DNA of 64,000 bases from Hyphomonas sp. Mor2 (GTDB lineage: Bacteria; Pseudomonadota; Alphaproteobacteria; Caulobacterales; Hyphomonadaceae). The notes under the pieces were generated by a model, which worked only from the letters and a program-made list of their open reading frames with translations, did not search any database and was not told where the DNA came from. The DNA lies in assembly GCF_001854405.1 (NCBI RefSeq), contig NZ_CP017718.1:124001-188000 (forward strand), read 5' to 3'. Made by a program: the position numbers and the translations under genes. Shown here one piece after another: positions 17,595-26,741 of the stretch. Each line of letters starts with the position of its first letter. Positions within the stretch are counted from its first letter, which is position 1.

Positions 17595-18605
17595 CTAGTT
17601 GGTGACCTTGCCGATGCACTTGCCGACATCTGACAGAGCGTGCTCACCAATACAGAATGGAACTTCATAATGCTTGTGCGCGGCTGCGACACATTGCTGG
17701 AGATTGAGGTTCGCCATGTTCAGGCAGCCCTGCGTTTCACGCTCGCTCATCGCCTGGCGCATGGAACCGGCCTTCACAGGATCAGCGCTCAGAATGCGAT
17801 AGGCCGCCAGCGTCGTGATGCGATCCGCGATCGGCTCCTTGCCGCGGGCAATGCGGTTGGACTGACCAAGGCTCGAGACAACAGCTGGGACACGAATGGT
17901 GCTCGCGGCGCCAGAGACGCTTTCCCATACCGATGGGGCGCCAGACTGACCGGCTTGTTGGAAGACGGTGTTGATCTCTGGCGAGTGCATGGCTGAAACC
18001 ATGGCCGTACGCGCCGGGATTCCGGTTTGTGTTGAGGCAAACAGGCTCGAAGCTTTCGCGCCCGAATTGCCGACGCGGCCTTTGGCCCAGCCGGCGGCTT
18101 GCAGGCTATAGGCTTGTTCTTTCACAAACGCGGCTGCCCCGATCAGGCGATCGCTGTCTGCGTTCACGGCCGTCAGCGCCTGGTTCACCGCAGCATTGCC
18201 GCCGCTCAGGGTACGGGCGTAGCGAATGTCGTTCTGCATGCCGGTCATCAGCATGTCGCGACCATAATAGCCTTCAATGTCGAGCACAGCGGCGCGGAAC
18301 TCGGGGTTCTGAGCTGCCACCAGAGCAGAGTAAGCCATCCATCCTTGAGTGAGTTGCTCAGGATTGTGACCGCCGAGATTGTTCAGCGAATTTTCGATAT
18401 CGCGCGCCGAGGTGAACCCTTTGGTTTTCACGTCGGTAACGTCACCCTGATAGGTCGCATAGAGCGCTGCCGCGCGGGCGAGAGGATCGGTCTCGGCCGC
18501 CGTCGCAGAGACTTGCTGAGGTGCCGGCGTGACCATTTGCGCAGTCGCCTGAAGGGTCAGGCCGGCAATGGCTGCGATGGCAGTCATTATCGTTCGTTTG
18601 GTCAT
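17595..18605 (-). CDS. Secreted protein of unknown function
   Basis: 336 residues with a cleavable signal peptide (MTKRTIMTAIAAIAGL..., cleavage likely after ATA at about 22). The mature part is Ala/Ser-rich and helical. The last 50 residues contain four cysteines (at GCLNM, QQCVA, FCIGE, KCIGK) that could form two disulfides in the periplasm. No family named with confidence. A strong terminator follows; a SD-like GAGGAG precedes the ATG. Probably monocistronic. Confidence 0.8.
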   Translation of the reverse strand: MTKRTIMTAIAAIAGLTLQATAQMVTPAPQQVSATAAETDPLARAAALYATYQGDVTDVKTKGFTSARDIENSLNNLGGHNPEQLTQGWMAYSALVAAQNPEFRAAVLDIEGYYGRDMLMTGMQNDIRYARTLSGGNAAVNQALTAVNADSDRLIGAAAFVKEQAYSLQAAGWAKGRVGNSGAKASSLFASTQTGIPARTAMVSAMHSPEINTVFQQAGQSGAPSVWESVSGAASTIRVPAVVSSLGQSNRIARGKEPIADRITTLAAYRILSADPVKAGSMRQAMSERETQGCLNMANLNLQQCVAAAHKHYEVPFCIGEHALSDVGKCIGKVTN

Positions 18606-18720
18606 GAATAGCTCCTCACTCTACGACCGAGACACTGGCCTATCTTTTGCGTCCCGCAAAGGCTAGCATCTGCTGAATTTTGGATTCTGCCGCATATTTA
18701 ATGAATCCGTGATAAGGAAA

Positions 18721-19959
18721 ATGCCTAACAGACCTGACCATACCGTTAAGATCAGCCGTCGAGATCGGCGCGTGCCGGTTAAGAGTTACTGGCTTTTGGG
18801 TGGGATTCTGCTGGCTGGAATCGGCGCGCTTGCTGTAACATTGGCTGGAGGTCCATCCGGGGTTTGGTTCGGCGCGGCGCTGTTTACCGTACTTATCATT
18901 TTGCAAATTGTTTCCTTGCTGAGTGAAGCGCGGCCCGCCCACGAACGGCCAGAGCCTCTGTCTCAATATGATGCGAAATCGACGCTGCCAGATGCTCCGA
19001 ATCGGGACCCGATTCTCATATTGAGCGTTTCGGACCTTGGCCGCGTGCGGTCTGTTTGGGGAAACACAGACTATCTGCCGGGCCTACGCGTGGGCGCTGT
19101 CTTGGAAAGCCTGATCCCTTCTGATGCGTCCCTCATCGATAGTCATGTTGATGGACAGTTTGAACCGCTCTCCGTGCTGCGACTCAGGACGGATACGGGC
19201 CTGCTCATTGTACTGGCCCTCGCGGACAGCGCCTTGGCGGAGATGCCCGATGAAGTGCTGGAGCGCACTAGCTTCTTTGCCGGTCTCGGACATGATCTGA
19301 AAAGCCCGCTCAATGCCGTCATCGGATTTGCCGATATCATGGACGCCGAGATCCGAGGGCCGATGCCTGAGGCGTACAAGGATTATCCAGGCCTTATTCG
19401 CGAAAGCGGTGAGACGCTGCTGCGCCTGGTCGAGGACATGCTTGGCTATGCCCGTTCGGAAGCGGGCACGTATGAGCTGGATATCGCTCCGATGGATATT
19501 GCCGCAAGTGGTGAAAGCGTTCTGCGTCAATCCCAGGCGGTGGCGGACAAGGCCGGGGTGCGGTTGCAGTTGAAATGCGACGGCGAAGTCCTGGCCCTTG
19601 CAGATGCGGACGCGGTGCGCCGGATCTGGGACAATCTGGTGTCGAATGCGATCAAGTATTCCGCATCGGGTGATACTGTCCTGCTGATCTCGGATGTTCG
19701 AAACGGCAAGGCTGTGCTTCAGGTGCGTGACACGGGCACCGGCATGGATGCCGACGATCTCGCGCGGATCGCGTCTCCGTTCTCGCAAGGACGCAATTCC
19801 AAGGGACGGGCTGGCACCGGACTCGGCCTGGCACTTGTGCACCGGCTCGCGGAGATGCAGGGCGGCACGGTGAAGATCGAAACCGCACTCGGCGCTGGTA
19901 CAACCGTATCCGTGACCCTGCCGGCGGTTCAGGCAAACCACAAGCGTGCAGCGGAATGA
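18721..19959 (+). CDS. Membrane sensor histidine kinase
   Basis: 412 residues from ATG 18721 (a GTG at 18709 is the alternative; neither has an ideally spaced ribosome site). Two membrane helices at about 23-42 and 49-67, a ~110-residue PAS-sized linker, HisKA with the H-box GLGHDLKSPLNAVIGF (His about 191), and HATPase_c with N-box NLVSNAIKYS, G1 DTGTGMD and G2 GTGLGLAL. Resembles the DivJ/PleC-type kinases of this order. No response regulator is adjacent, so it is an orphan; its target is unknown. Confidence 0.9.
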   Translation: MPNRPDHTVKISRRDRRVPVKSYWLLGGILLAGIGALAVTLAGGPSGVWFGAALFTVLIILQIVSLLSEARPAHERPEPLSQYDAKSTLPDAPNRDPILILSVSDLGRVRSVWGNTDYLPGLRVGAVLESLIPSDASLIDSHVDGQFEPLSVLRLRTDTGLLIVLALADSALAEMPDEVLERTSFFAGLGHDLKSPLNAVIGFADIMDAEIRGPMPEAYKDYPGLIRESGETLLRLVEDMLGYARSEAGTYELDIAPMDIAASGESVLRQSQAVADKAGVRLQLKCDGEVLALADADAVRRIWDNLVSNAIKYSASGDTVLLISDVRNGKAVLQVRDTGTGMDADDLARIASPFSQGRNSKGRAGTGLGLALVHRLAEMQGGTVKIETALGAGTTVSVTLPAVQANHKRAAE

Positions 19960-19995
19960 ATCAGCCGACATGGTTTCAACTGGGGCGACCCCCAA

Positions 19996-20337
19996 ATGTT
20001 TGATGAACGCCTACCGACAAAGGTCTGGGTCGACGCCCTGGTGCGCCGCGCGCAGGTCGCAGGCGCGTCCGCCTTTGTCCTGCAGCGCGGAGAAGAGTCG
20101 CGTGGGGACGTGTTGATCAAGGTGGCCGATCTTCAGGGCGGCGCCCGGGCCTTCGTCCCACGCACGTCCATGGACGGTGAGCGTGTATTCGTTGATCTTG
20201 AAGTGCAGGGCGTCGGGCCGGAAGAAAAGGGCGTCGATGACTATGTCCAACGCGCCAAGGATCGCGATCGGGATCTTTGGGTCATCGAAATCGAGGACCG
20301 CGAAGGCCGTCATTTCCTGACTGAATCCATAGAATAA
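19996..20337 (+). CDS. DUF1491 family protein
   Basis: 113 residues; matches the alphaproteobacterial DUF1491 pattern (LPTKVWVDALVRRAQVAGA at the N-terminus, RDRDLWVIEIEDREGRHFL at the C-terminus). Small cytosolic protein, function unknown. Follows the kinase after 36 bp with no good ribosome site of its own, so it may be co-transcribed. Confidence 0.8.
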   Translation: MFDERLPTKVWVDALVRRAQVAGASAFVLQRGEESRGDVLIKVADLQGGARAFVPRTSMDGERVFVDLEVQGVGPEEKGVDDYVQRAKDRDRDLWVIEIEDREGRHFLTESIE

Positions 20338-20410
20338 GTGTCACAATCACACGTTGTAACGGTTCGTTAACTGCAAATCACCGACATGGGATTTGAATGA
20401 GGGACGATCC

Positions 20411-20764
20411 ATGTTGTTTTTGCTGAATGACACGGTCATTGAGATCGAAGCGCCAGAAGCGAGAGTGCTTTCGCGTTGGCGCGACATGGGCTGCGGTGAC
20501 CCCCGCAAAATGCGGGCTTCTGACGCCGTGGAATTCGCCAGAACGCAAATCGCGCCCTGGATCGGAAAGACCGCGGAAGCTGAGTCCGACTTGCTCCAGG
20601 ATGTTGCGGCTTTGATCATCTCCAAGACCGGCGCCAATAGTCTGATCCTGATGCCGACCCCGGGCGGACAGTTGGAAGCGCGCCTGAAAGATGTCCCGCC
20701 ATTGGTCCTCGAAACGTTCAAAGCGGGGGCCGCGAATGATCGCGGTGAACGCCAGCGCGCCTGA
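20411..20764 (+). CDS. Conserved hypothetical protein
   Basis: 117 residues from ATG 20411, which has GAGGGA at 20399-20404; the longer TTG-started frame from 20393 is less likely. Begins MLFLLNDTVIEIEAPEA, mixed alpha/beta, no membrane segment, no family recognised. Lies between DUF1491 and prfC in the same direction. Confidence 0.7.
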   Translation: MLFLLNDTVIEIEAPEARVLSRWRDMGCGDPRKMRASDAVEFARTQIAPWIGKTAEAESDLLQDVAALIISKTGANSLILMPTPGGQLEARLKDVPPLVLETFKAGAANDRGERQRA

Positions 20765-20848
20765 GCGTGCAAAAGATCGCAGGTCCATCGATTGAAGCAA
20801 TCTGCGTTTTCGTTTAACCGCACGGCCTGACCAGTTTCGAGAATTCAC

Positions 20849-22444
20849 ATGTCCCTGACCGAAGAGGCGGGTCGCCGCCGGACCTTTGCGATCATTTCCC
20901 ATCCAGATGCGGGCAAGACCACGCTGACAGAGAACCTGTTGCTGGCGGGCGGCGCAATCCGCGCGGCTGGCGAGGTGGCTGCCCGTGGAGAACGGCGACG
21001 GACGACCTCGGACTGGATGAAGATCGAACGCGATCGCGGGATCTCGGTCAGCGCCTCGGTGATGACGTTCGAGCATCGCGGCAATGTCTACAATCTGCTC
21101 GACACGCCGGGCCACGAAGATTTTTCCGAAGACACGTATCGCACGCTGACAGCGGCGGACTGCGCCATCATGGTGCTCGATGCGGCCAAAGGGATCGAGC
21201 CACAAACGCTCAAGCTTTTCGAGGTTTGCCGCCTGCGCGACATTCCGATTGTGACCTTCATCAACAAGATGGACCGGGAAGCCCTTGATCCACTGGAACT
21301 GCTGGATCAGATCCAGGATCAGTTGCAGCTCGATTGTGCGCCGCTCTATTGGCCGGCTGCATCCGGGCAACGCTTTGGCGGCATGTCCGATCTGCGGACG
21401 GGCGAGTTTCTTCACTATTCCAAGAAGACTGCCGATGAGGGCCTTACACCCGGCGAGTCGCCGCGTGTGTCCCTTGACGCGGTTCGTGACCAGGTCGACC
21501 CGAGCGCGCTTGAGGAGCTTGAAGAAGGCTCGGAAATGGCGGTTGAAATGCTGCCCAAGATCGACAAGCAGGCTTTCCTCGAAGGGCATATGACCCCGGT
21601 CGTCTTCGGCACGGCCCTTCGCCACTTTGGCGTGGGTGAACTCTTGGCGGTGCTCGAAGAGTTTGCGCCTGCGCCGCGTCCGCAGACCTGTCATCGCAAG
21701 GATGCGGAGCACACGCTCAACCGTGATGACAAAGGGGTGGCCGGGTTTGTCTTCAAGATCCAGGCGAACATGGATCCCAATCACCGGGATCGGGTCGCGT
21801 TCCTGCGGCTCTGCTCAGGAGAGTTCAAGCGCGGCATGAGGTTGAAGACCGCCGAGGGTAAGCAGATCAACATCCACAATCCGTTGATGTTCCTGGCCCA
21901 GGATCGCGAAATTGCCGAGACCGCTTATGCAGGTGACGTGATCGGCGTGCCCAATCATGGCCAGTTGCGCGTGGGCGATAGCTTGTCTGAAGGCGGCGAC
22001 ATCAAGTTTGCCGGTATCCCGAACTTTGCTCCGGAAATCTTGCGGCGGGCCCGCACGACCGATCCGATGAAAGCCAAGCATTTGCGCAAGGCGCTGGAAG
22101 GCCTCGCCGAAGAGGGCGTCACGCAATTGTTCAAGCCGAGCATCGGATCAGACATGATTGTCGGCGCGGTCGGGGCGTTGCAGATTGATGTGATGGCCGA
22201 GCGCATGGTCAATGAATACGGCCTTGATGTCGTGTTCGAAGAAGCCCCTTATAATGTCGCCCGCTGGATCCATTGCGAAGATGACACTGTGCTGTCGGCG
22301 TTTCTCGACAAGAACAAGGCGGCCTCCGGCACCGATCTGGATGACGCGCCGGTCTATCTGGCCAAGAATGCCTGGGATGTCGGCTACGCGCAGGAGAAGA
22401 ACCCGGAAATCCGATTTACCGCGACCAAGGAACGGGCGGTCTAG
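20849..22444 (+). CDS. prfC: Peptide chain release factor 3
   Basis: 531 residues, full length. Translational GTPase that recycles RF1/RF2 from the ribosome. P-loop SHPDAGKTTLTENLL (18-32), switch-I region RGISVSASV, DTPGHEDFSEDT, NKMDREA, and RF3-specific C-terminal domains. No frameshift or truncation. Confidence 0.97.
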   Translation: MSLTEEAGRRRTFAIISHPDAGKTTLTENLLLAGGAIRAAGEVAARGERRRTTSDWMKIERDRGISVSASVMTFEHRGNVYNLLDTPGHEDFSEDTYRTLTAADCAIMVLDAAKGIEPQTLKLFEVCRLRDIPIVTFINKMDREALDPLELLDQIQDQLQLDCAPLYWPAASGQRFGGMSDLRTGEFLHYSKKTADEGLTPGESPRVSLDAVRDQVDPSALEELEEGSEMAVEMLPKIDKQAFLEGHMTPVVFGTALRHFGVGELLAVLEEFAPAPRPQTCHRKDAEHTLNRDDKGVAGFVFKIQANMDPNHRDRVAFLRLCSGEFKRGMRLKTAEGKQINIHNPLMFLAQDREIAETAYAGDVIGVPNHGQLRVGDSLSEGGDIKFAGIPNFAPEILRRARTTDPMKAKHLRKALEGLAEEGVTQLFKPSIGSDMIVGAVGALQIDVMAERMVNEYGLDVVFEEAPYNVARWIHCEDDTVLSAFLDKNKAASGTDLDDAPVYLAKNAWDVGYAQEKNPEIRFTATKERAV

Positions 22445-22558
22445 GCGGCGTCTTTTCGGACCCGACTGCAGGATGAATGACTGCGCCTCAAAAGGGACGG
22501 GTTCTTAACCCAGAAATTTGTGATACCTTCTTCACGTGATCGGGGAGATTATCACGCC

Positions 22559-23314
22559 ATGTTCCGTTTTCTGTCTTTGTTGCTGATCCTTGTCGGCCTC
22601 GGTGCGCTTGCGTTTGGTGGGTACCAATATTTGCAACCCGAGCCGGATCGAAAGTCTGTGGCCGCATCGCCATCAGGCAGCATCGGGTTCGATTCCGGCC
22701 CGGAATCGGAATCTGGCGCGCTGGATGGCTTCGGCATGCCGGACCTGCCATCAGACGCCACGAGCAGCGATGACGAATTCTTCGGTGTGGCGTCGGTCGG
22801 TGGCGACGTCATGAATGCCCTGAGAACCGTTCCTATCGCGCATGAAACCCCTTCAAGCGCTCAGTTCGGCCGCGAGTTTACCGTTACGCTCGCTGTCGAT
22901 GCCACCGGGGATGACACGGCCGCAGATGCGCTTTCCGGACGAGGCAATGTGGTCGAAGGCGAGGCGCAAATCTCGTCCTCGATGACGGCGCTGGTGTCGG
23001 GCGACACATTCGAAGTGCGCGCCATCACACCGGAGACCCAGCTGATTTCACCCGTGACCGAAAATGTCTGGCGCTGGAAAGTCACACCGACCGCAGTCGG
23101 CAGCCAGGAACTTGTTGTCGAGCTTTTCGCCAATCTGGACGGTCAGGCGCTGCCGCTCAGAACCTTTCGGGACGAGATCGAGGTCGACGTCTCGCGCGTG
23201 GGGCAGGCCATTGCGATCGCGAAATCTGTCAGCCCGATCACGGTGGTGGCCGGTGGCATCGGTTCACTGCTTGCCGGACTGTTCGGGTTCATCGGATTCT
23301 TCCGACGCCGCTAA
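22559..23314 (+). CDS. Double membrane-anchored protein of unknown function
   Basis: 251 residues from ATG 22559 (GGGGAG at 22542-22547). One helix at each end: about 4-20 (FLSLLLILVGLGALAF) and about 227-247 ending FIGFFRRR. Between them is a Ser/Asp-rich linker and an all-beta region with VWRWKVTPTAVGSQELVVEL, a WxW-x-V-x-P sandwich-like motif. Likely periplasmic middle domain with both ends in the inner membrane. Family not recognised. Confidence 0.72.
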   Translation: MFRFLSLLLILVGLGALAFGGYQYLQPEPDRKSVAASPSGSIGFDSGPESESGALDGFGMPDLPSDATSSDDEFFGVASVGGDVMNALRTVPIAHETPSSAQFGREFTVTLAVDATGDDTAADALSGRGNVVEGEAQISSSMTALVSGDTFEVRAITPETQLISPVTENVWRWKVTPTAVGSQELVVELFANLDGQALPLRTFRDEIEVDVSRVGQAIAIAKSVSPITVVAGGIGSLLAGLFGFIGFFRRR

Positions 23315-23407
23315 TCGACCGCCTGTGACAGGTGTGACCTAGGCAAACGCGGATTTGTCTGAAACATAGTTCATTGCATTTATAACTTATTCGACTGGAG
23401 AGCTTTT

Positions 23408-25036
23408 ATGCGCCTGAACCGCCTGTTTGCTGGAACCGCGATTGCCTTCGCGCTTGCTTTGTCTGCCTGCGGAGGCGGCGGATCGGTTGAAGAGGAAACG
23501 CTGAACCTGCGCCGCGGCATCTCGGCGAAAGTCGACACACTCGACCCACATCGGTCTTCGGCGGCCTGGGAGAACATCATCATTGGCGACATGTTCCACG
23601 GCCTGATGCAGCACGCGCCGGATGGCGAAGTGATTCCGGCCATGGCGGACAGCTGGGAAACCAGCGAGGATGGCCTGGTCTGGACGTTCACTCTGCGCGA
23701 TACGACCTGGTCAGACGGTGTGCCGGTCACGGCCAACGACTTTGTCTATGCGCTGCGTCGCATTCAGGATCCGGCGATCGCCTCGCAATATTCGTCCTTG
23801 CTCTACATCATCAAGAACGCGCAGCCTTTGAATGAAGGCCGCATTGCGCCGGAAGAGCTGGGCGTTCGGGCGATTGACGACAAGACCCTGGAAATCACGC
23901 TGGAAGAGCCAGCGCCGTACTTCCTGGGGCTGCTGACCCACTACACGACCTTCCCAGTCCCACAGCATATTGTCGAGCTGCACGGCGAGTCCTGGATCCA
24001 GCCTGAGAATATCGAGGTGAATGGCCCATACAAACTGGTCTATTGGGTCACCGGCGACCAGATCGTGGCGAACAAGAATCCGCTTTTCTACGAAGCCGAC
24101 ACGCTGTGCTTCGACCGCGTCAGCTATTTCGAACTTGAAGACCTTGCGGGCGTGGAGCGCCGGATCGAAGCGGGCGATCTCGATATCAACAATGATTTTG
24201 ATGGCGGCCGCAAAGCCGAGCTCGATCGTCGATTCCCGGGCTGGGCCCGCACCACGCCAGGGCTGCTGACAACCTATTGGAGCTTCAATTCTAGCGAGCC
24301 GCCCTTTGACGATGTGCGCGTGCGCAAAGCCCTGTCCATGGCGATTGACCGCGAATTTCTGGTCGAGAGCGTTCTGACCCCCGGCTTCATCCCGGCCTAT
24401 AATTTTGTCCCGCCTGGCATTGCCAATTACGAGACGGACCGACCGGAAGTCGAATGGGCTTCGATGGATCGCGAAGCGCGGCTGGCGGAAGCGCGCAGCC
24501 TGCTCGAGGACGCCGGGTATGGTCCCGACAATCCGTTGCGGTTTGAGTACAAGCACCGCTCCACTGGCGATAACCCAAAGGCAGCGCCGGTCGCCCAGGC
24601 CAACTGGAATGACATTGCCCCCTGGGTGGATGCCCAGATCCTGCGTCAGGATACGAAAGTGCTCTATGCGGACCTCCGCCAGAGCAATTTCGAAGTCGCC
24701 GATGGCGGTTGGCTCGCCGACTATAATGATCCGCTGAACTATCTCTATCTTCTGGATACCGATGCCGGTCAGCAGAATTATGGCAATTATTCCAACCCGG
24801 AATATGACAATCTGCTCGAGCTCGCGAGCCAGGAACGCGATCTCGTCAAACGCGCCGAGATCTTTGCGCAAGCCGAGGACATCATGCTGAACGACTATCC
24901 GGTCACGCCCATGTGGTTCCAGGTGACCAAGAACCTCGTCAATCCAGACCTTGAGGGTTGGGCTGAAAATGCCGAAGATAATCACCGGTCTCGCTGGCTC
25001 TGCCCGAAACCTGAGGTAGTTGAAGCGACAGAATAG
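23408..25036 (+). CDS. Peptide ABC transporter substrate-binding lipoprotein (OppA-like, SBP_bac_5)
   Basis: 542 residues. Signal peptide with lipobox LSAC at 18-21, so lipid-anchored in the periplasm. SBP_bac_5 landmarks: DTLDPHRSSAAWENIIIGDMF in the first lobe (two strands), SWETSEDGLVWTFTLRD, FNSSEPPFDDVRVRKALSMA, and a C-terminal DYPVTPMWF. Binds oligopeptides or similar ligands. No permease or ATPase genes are next to it, so it is an orphan binding protein. Confidence 0.92.
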   Translation: MRLNRLFAGTAIAFALALSACGGGGSVEEETLNLRRGISAKVDTLDPHRSSAAWENIIIGDMFHGLMQHAPDGEVIPAMADSWETSEDGLVWTFTLRDTTWSDGVPVTANDFVYALRRIQDPAIASQYSSLLYIIKNAQPLNEGRIAPEELGVRAIDDKTLEITLEEPAPYFLGLLTHYTTFPVPQHIVELHGESWIQPENIEVNGPYKLVYWVTGDQIVANKNPLFYEADTLCFDRVSYFELEDLAGVERRIEAGDLDINNDFDGGRKAELDRRFPGWARTTPGLLTTYWSFNSSEPPFDDVRVRKALSMAIDREFLVESVLTPGFIPAYNFVPPGIANYETDRPEVEWASMDREARLAEARSLLEDAGYGPDNPLRFEYKHRSTGDNPKAAPVAQANWNDIAPWVDAQILRQDTKVLYADLRQSNFEVADGGWLADYNDPLNYLYLLDTDAGQQNYGNYSNPEYDNLLELASQERDLVKRAEIFAQAEDIMLNDYPVTPMWFQVTKNLVNPDLEGWAENAEDNHRSRWLCPKPEVVEATE

Positions 25037-25057
25037 GGACAGACTCGGGGGAGGATC

Positions 25058-26035
25058 ATGTCCGTAGAACTGGAAATAGGGGGAGCCGCGTCCGCGGGCG
25101 GGCTCTCGACCCGTCAATCGTCCGACCTGAGCGGCGAACCCTGTCGAAATTGCGGGACAATGGTCGAAAGCCGGTATTGTCCGAATTGCGGACAGCTCGC
25201 GGCGAGTTTCCATCGCCCGATCTGGACCCTGATCGGAGAGACGATCTCGGACTTCTTCACGCTGGATGGCCGGATCGCACGGACTTTGCCCGTGCTTATG
25301 CTCCGGCCTGGTCGGCTCACCCGCAATTATGTCGATGGACAGCGGGCGCGATACGTGCCGCCGTTTCGGCTGTTCCTTCTTGCCAGCCTGATCTTCTATC
25401 TGGCGCTGTTCTCGGTGATCGGGAATGGCGACTGGATGGGGGATGTCGAGTTTGAGGATCCGACCAGCGGAGAGATGTCGACGCTGGATGAGTCGCAGAT
25501 CCTGCAACAACTGTCCGACGAAAATGGTGAACTCGACCCGGAGGCGTTGCGGACCTTTATCGAGGAACAGACTGAATCGTCGCTTTCAGCTGACGAAGCG
25601 GATTTTGTCCTGACCGCAGGGCGAGTGATCGAGGATCGACGCCTGTTCTTCGCTGAACTGGAACAATGGGGGCCGCGGCTGAGCTTCCTGCTCGTGCCGA
25701 TTACCATTCTGTCGCTGGCCTTCCTGCATTTCTGGCGGCGCAGGATCTTTATCTATCATCATGCCGTGCATGCCCTGCACCTGCACACCTGGATGTATCT
25801 GAGCGGGGCGCTGTTGATCTTTGCGATCCCCAACATCGGCGGTACCGCCGGAACGCTCTTTGGTATCGCCTTCTTGATCTATGTCTGGCGCAGCCTGAAA
25901 GTGGTGGGGGAAACCGGATACTTCATGTCCTTCCTGCGTTTCTTCATCCTGTTATTCATCTGGACGTCGTCTGTGGCGTCGATTGTTCTGGCCGCGATCA
26001 TCGTCAGCGGCTTGAACGCAGCAAGCCCGGCTTGA
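25058..26035 (+). CDS. DUF3667 domain membrane protein with zinc ribbon
   Basis: 325 residues. N-terminal zinc ribbon CRNCG-x9-CPNCG (about 30-48) followed by the DUF3667 stretch DFFTLDGRIARTLPVLMLRPG and RYVPPFRLFLLASLIF. About five membrane helices, first at about 107-125, the others between 205 and 315. Acidic loop at 127-165. Function unknown. It ends 4 bp before the next gene. Confidence 0.87.
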   Translation: MSVELEIGGAASAGGLSTRQSSDLSGEPCRNCGTMVESRYCPNCGQLAASFHRPIWTLIGETISDFFTLDGRIARTLPVLMLRPGRLTRNYVDGQRARYVPPFRLFLLASLIFYLALFSVIGNGDWMGDVEFEDPTSGEMSTLDESQILQQLSDENGELDPEALRTFIEEQTESSLSADEADFVLTAGRVIEDRRLFFAELEQWGPRLSFLLVPITILSLAFLHFWRRRIFIYHHAVHALHLHTWMYLSGALLIFAIPNIGGTAGTLFGIAFLIYVWRSLKVVGETGYFMSFLRFFILLFIWTSSVASIVLAAIIVSGLNAASPA

Positions 26036-26039
26036 CGCG

Positions 26040-26741
26040 ATGCGCAATCGCCCGGTGCCTCATATTGCCGAGGATCAGCAGAGATTCGTGCGCGCGCTCG
26101 TCATCCATGAAGATGAGCATCTGCTGGCCTTCAACAAGCCTTCCGGCCTTGCTGTTCAGACCCGTGGCAATCGCGGAACATCGCTGGATCATTTGCTGTG
26201 GACCTTCGCCCGGTCGAACGGCAAACGCCCGCAACTGGTCCATCGGATTGATGCGGGAACGTCAGGCCTGATCCTGGCGGGCAAGACGAAGCCTGCGATC
26301 ACGGCCCTGTCCAGGGAGTTCGTTGAAAGACGCGTGAAGAAACGGTATCTCGCCCTGGTCAGCGGCATGTTGCCTGAGACAGAACAGGGCGTCTGCAAGA
26401 TCGCGCTTTTGAAGCAGGGGCGCCGGGTCGTACCCGGAAGCGTTGAGGCTGGCGCAGATGCGGCGCGAACAAGCTGGACGGTGCTGTCGCGCAATGACTC
26501 CGTTGCGTTGATGGAGGCGCGCCCCGAGACCGGCCGGATGCACCAGATCCGGGCGCATTTTGCAGCGATGGGATGCCCGATCCTTGGGGACCCGATTTAT
26601 GGCGTGGACGCAGGTGACGCCGAGCGTCTGATGCTACACGCGGCCGGACTTGCGATTGCCTTGCCCGACAAAAAGAAACTGGCGCTCGAGGCGCCAGTTC
26701 CGGAAGCGTTTGAGTTGAAGCGCAAAGCGCTCGGGCTTTAG
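26040..26741 (+). CDS. RluA-family RNA pseudouridine synthase
   Basis: 233 residues. Isomerises uridine in rRNA or tRNA. Catalytic aspartate in HRIDAGTSGLILAGKT (D at about 70); LAFNKPSGLAVQ and the C-terminal GRMHQIRAHFAAMGCPILGD are typical of RluA/RluC/RluD. No S4 domain is visible, so closest in layout to RluA/TruC-like members; the target site is not assignable. The last codons overlap the terminator hairpin of the convergent AbgT gene. Confidence 0.9.
   Translation: MRNRPVPHIAEDQQRFVRALVIHEDEHLLAFNKPSGLAVQTRGNRGTSLDHLLWTFARSNGKRPQLVHRIDAGTSGLILAGKTKPAITALSREFVERRVKKRYLALVSGMLPETEQGVCKIALLKQGRRVVPGSVEAGADAARTSWTVLSRNDSVALMEARPETGRMHQIRAHFAAMGCPILGDPIYGVDAGDAERLMLHAAGLAIALPDKKKLALEAPVPEAFELKRKALGL
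26667..26699 (-). terminator. Terminator of the AbgT gene, embedded in the convergent coding region
   Basis: AACTGGCGC (26677-26685), 5-base loop, GCGCCAGTT (26691-26699); on the minus strand it is followed by TTTCTTTTTG. It lies 39 bp beyond the AbgT stop codon and inside the 3' end of the pseudouridine synthase gene. Confidence 0.7.
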
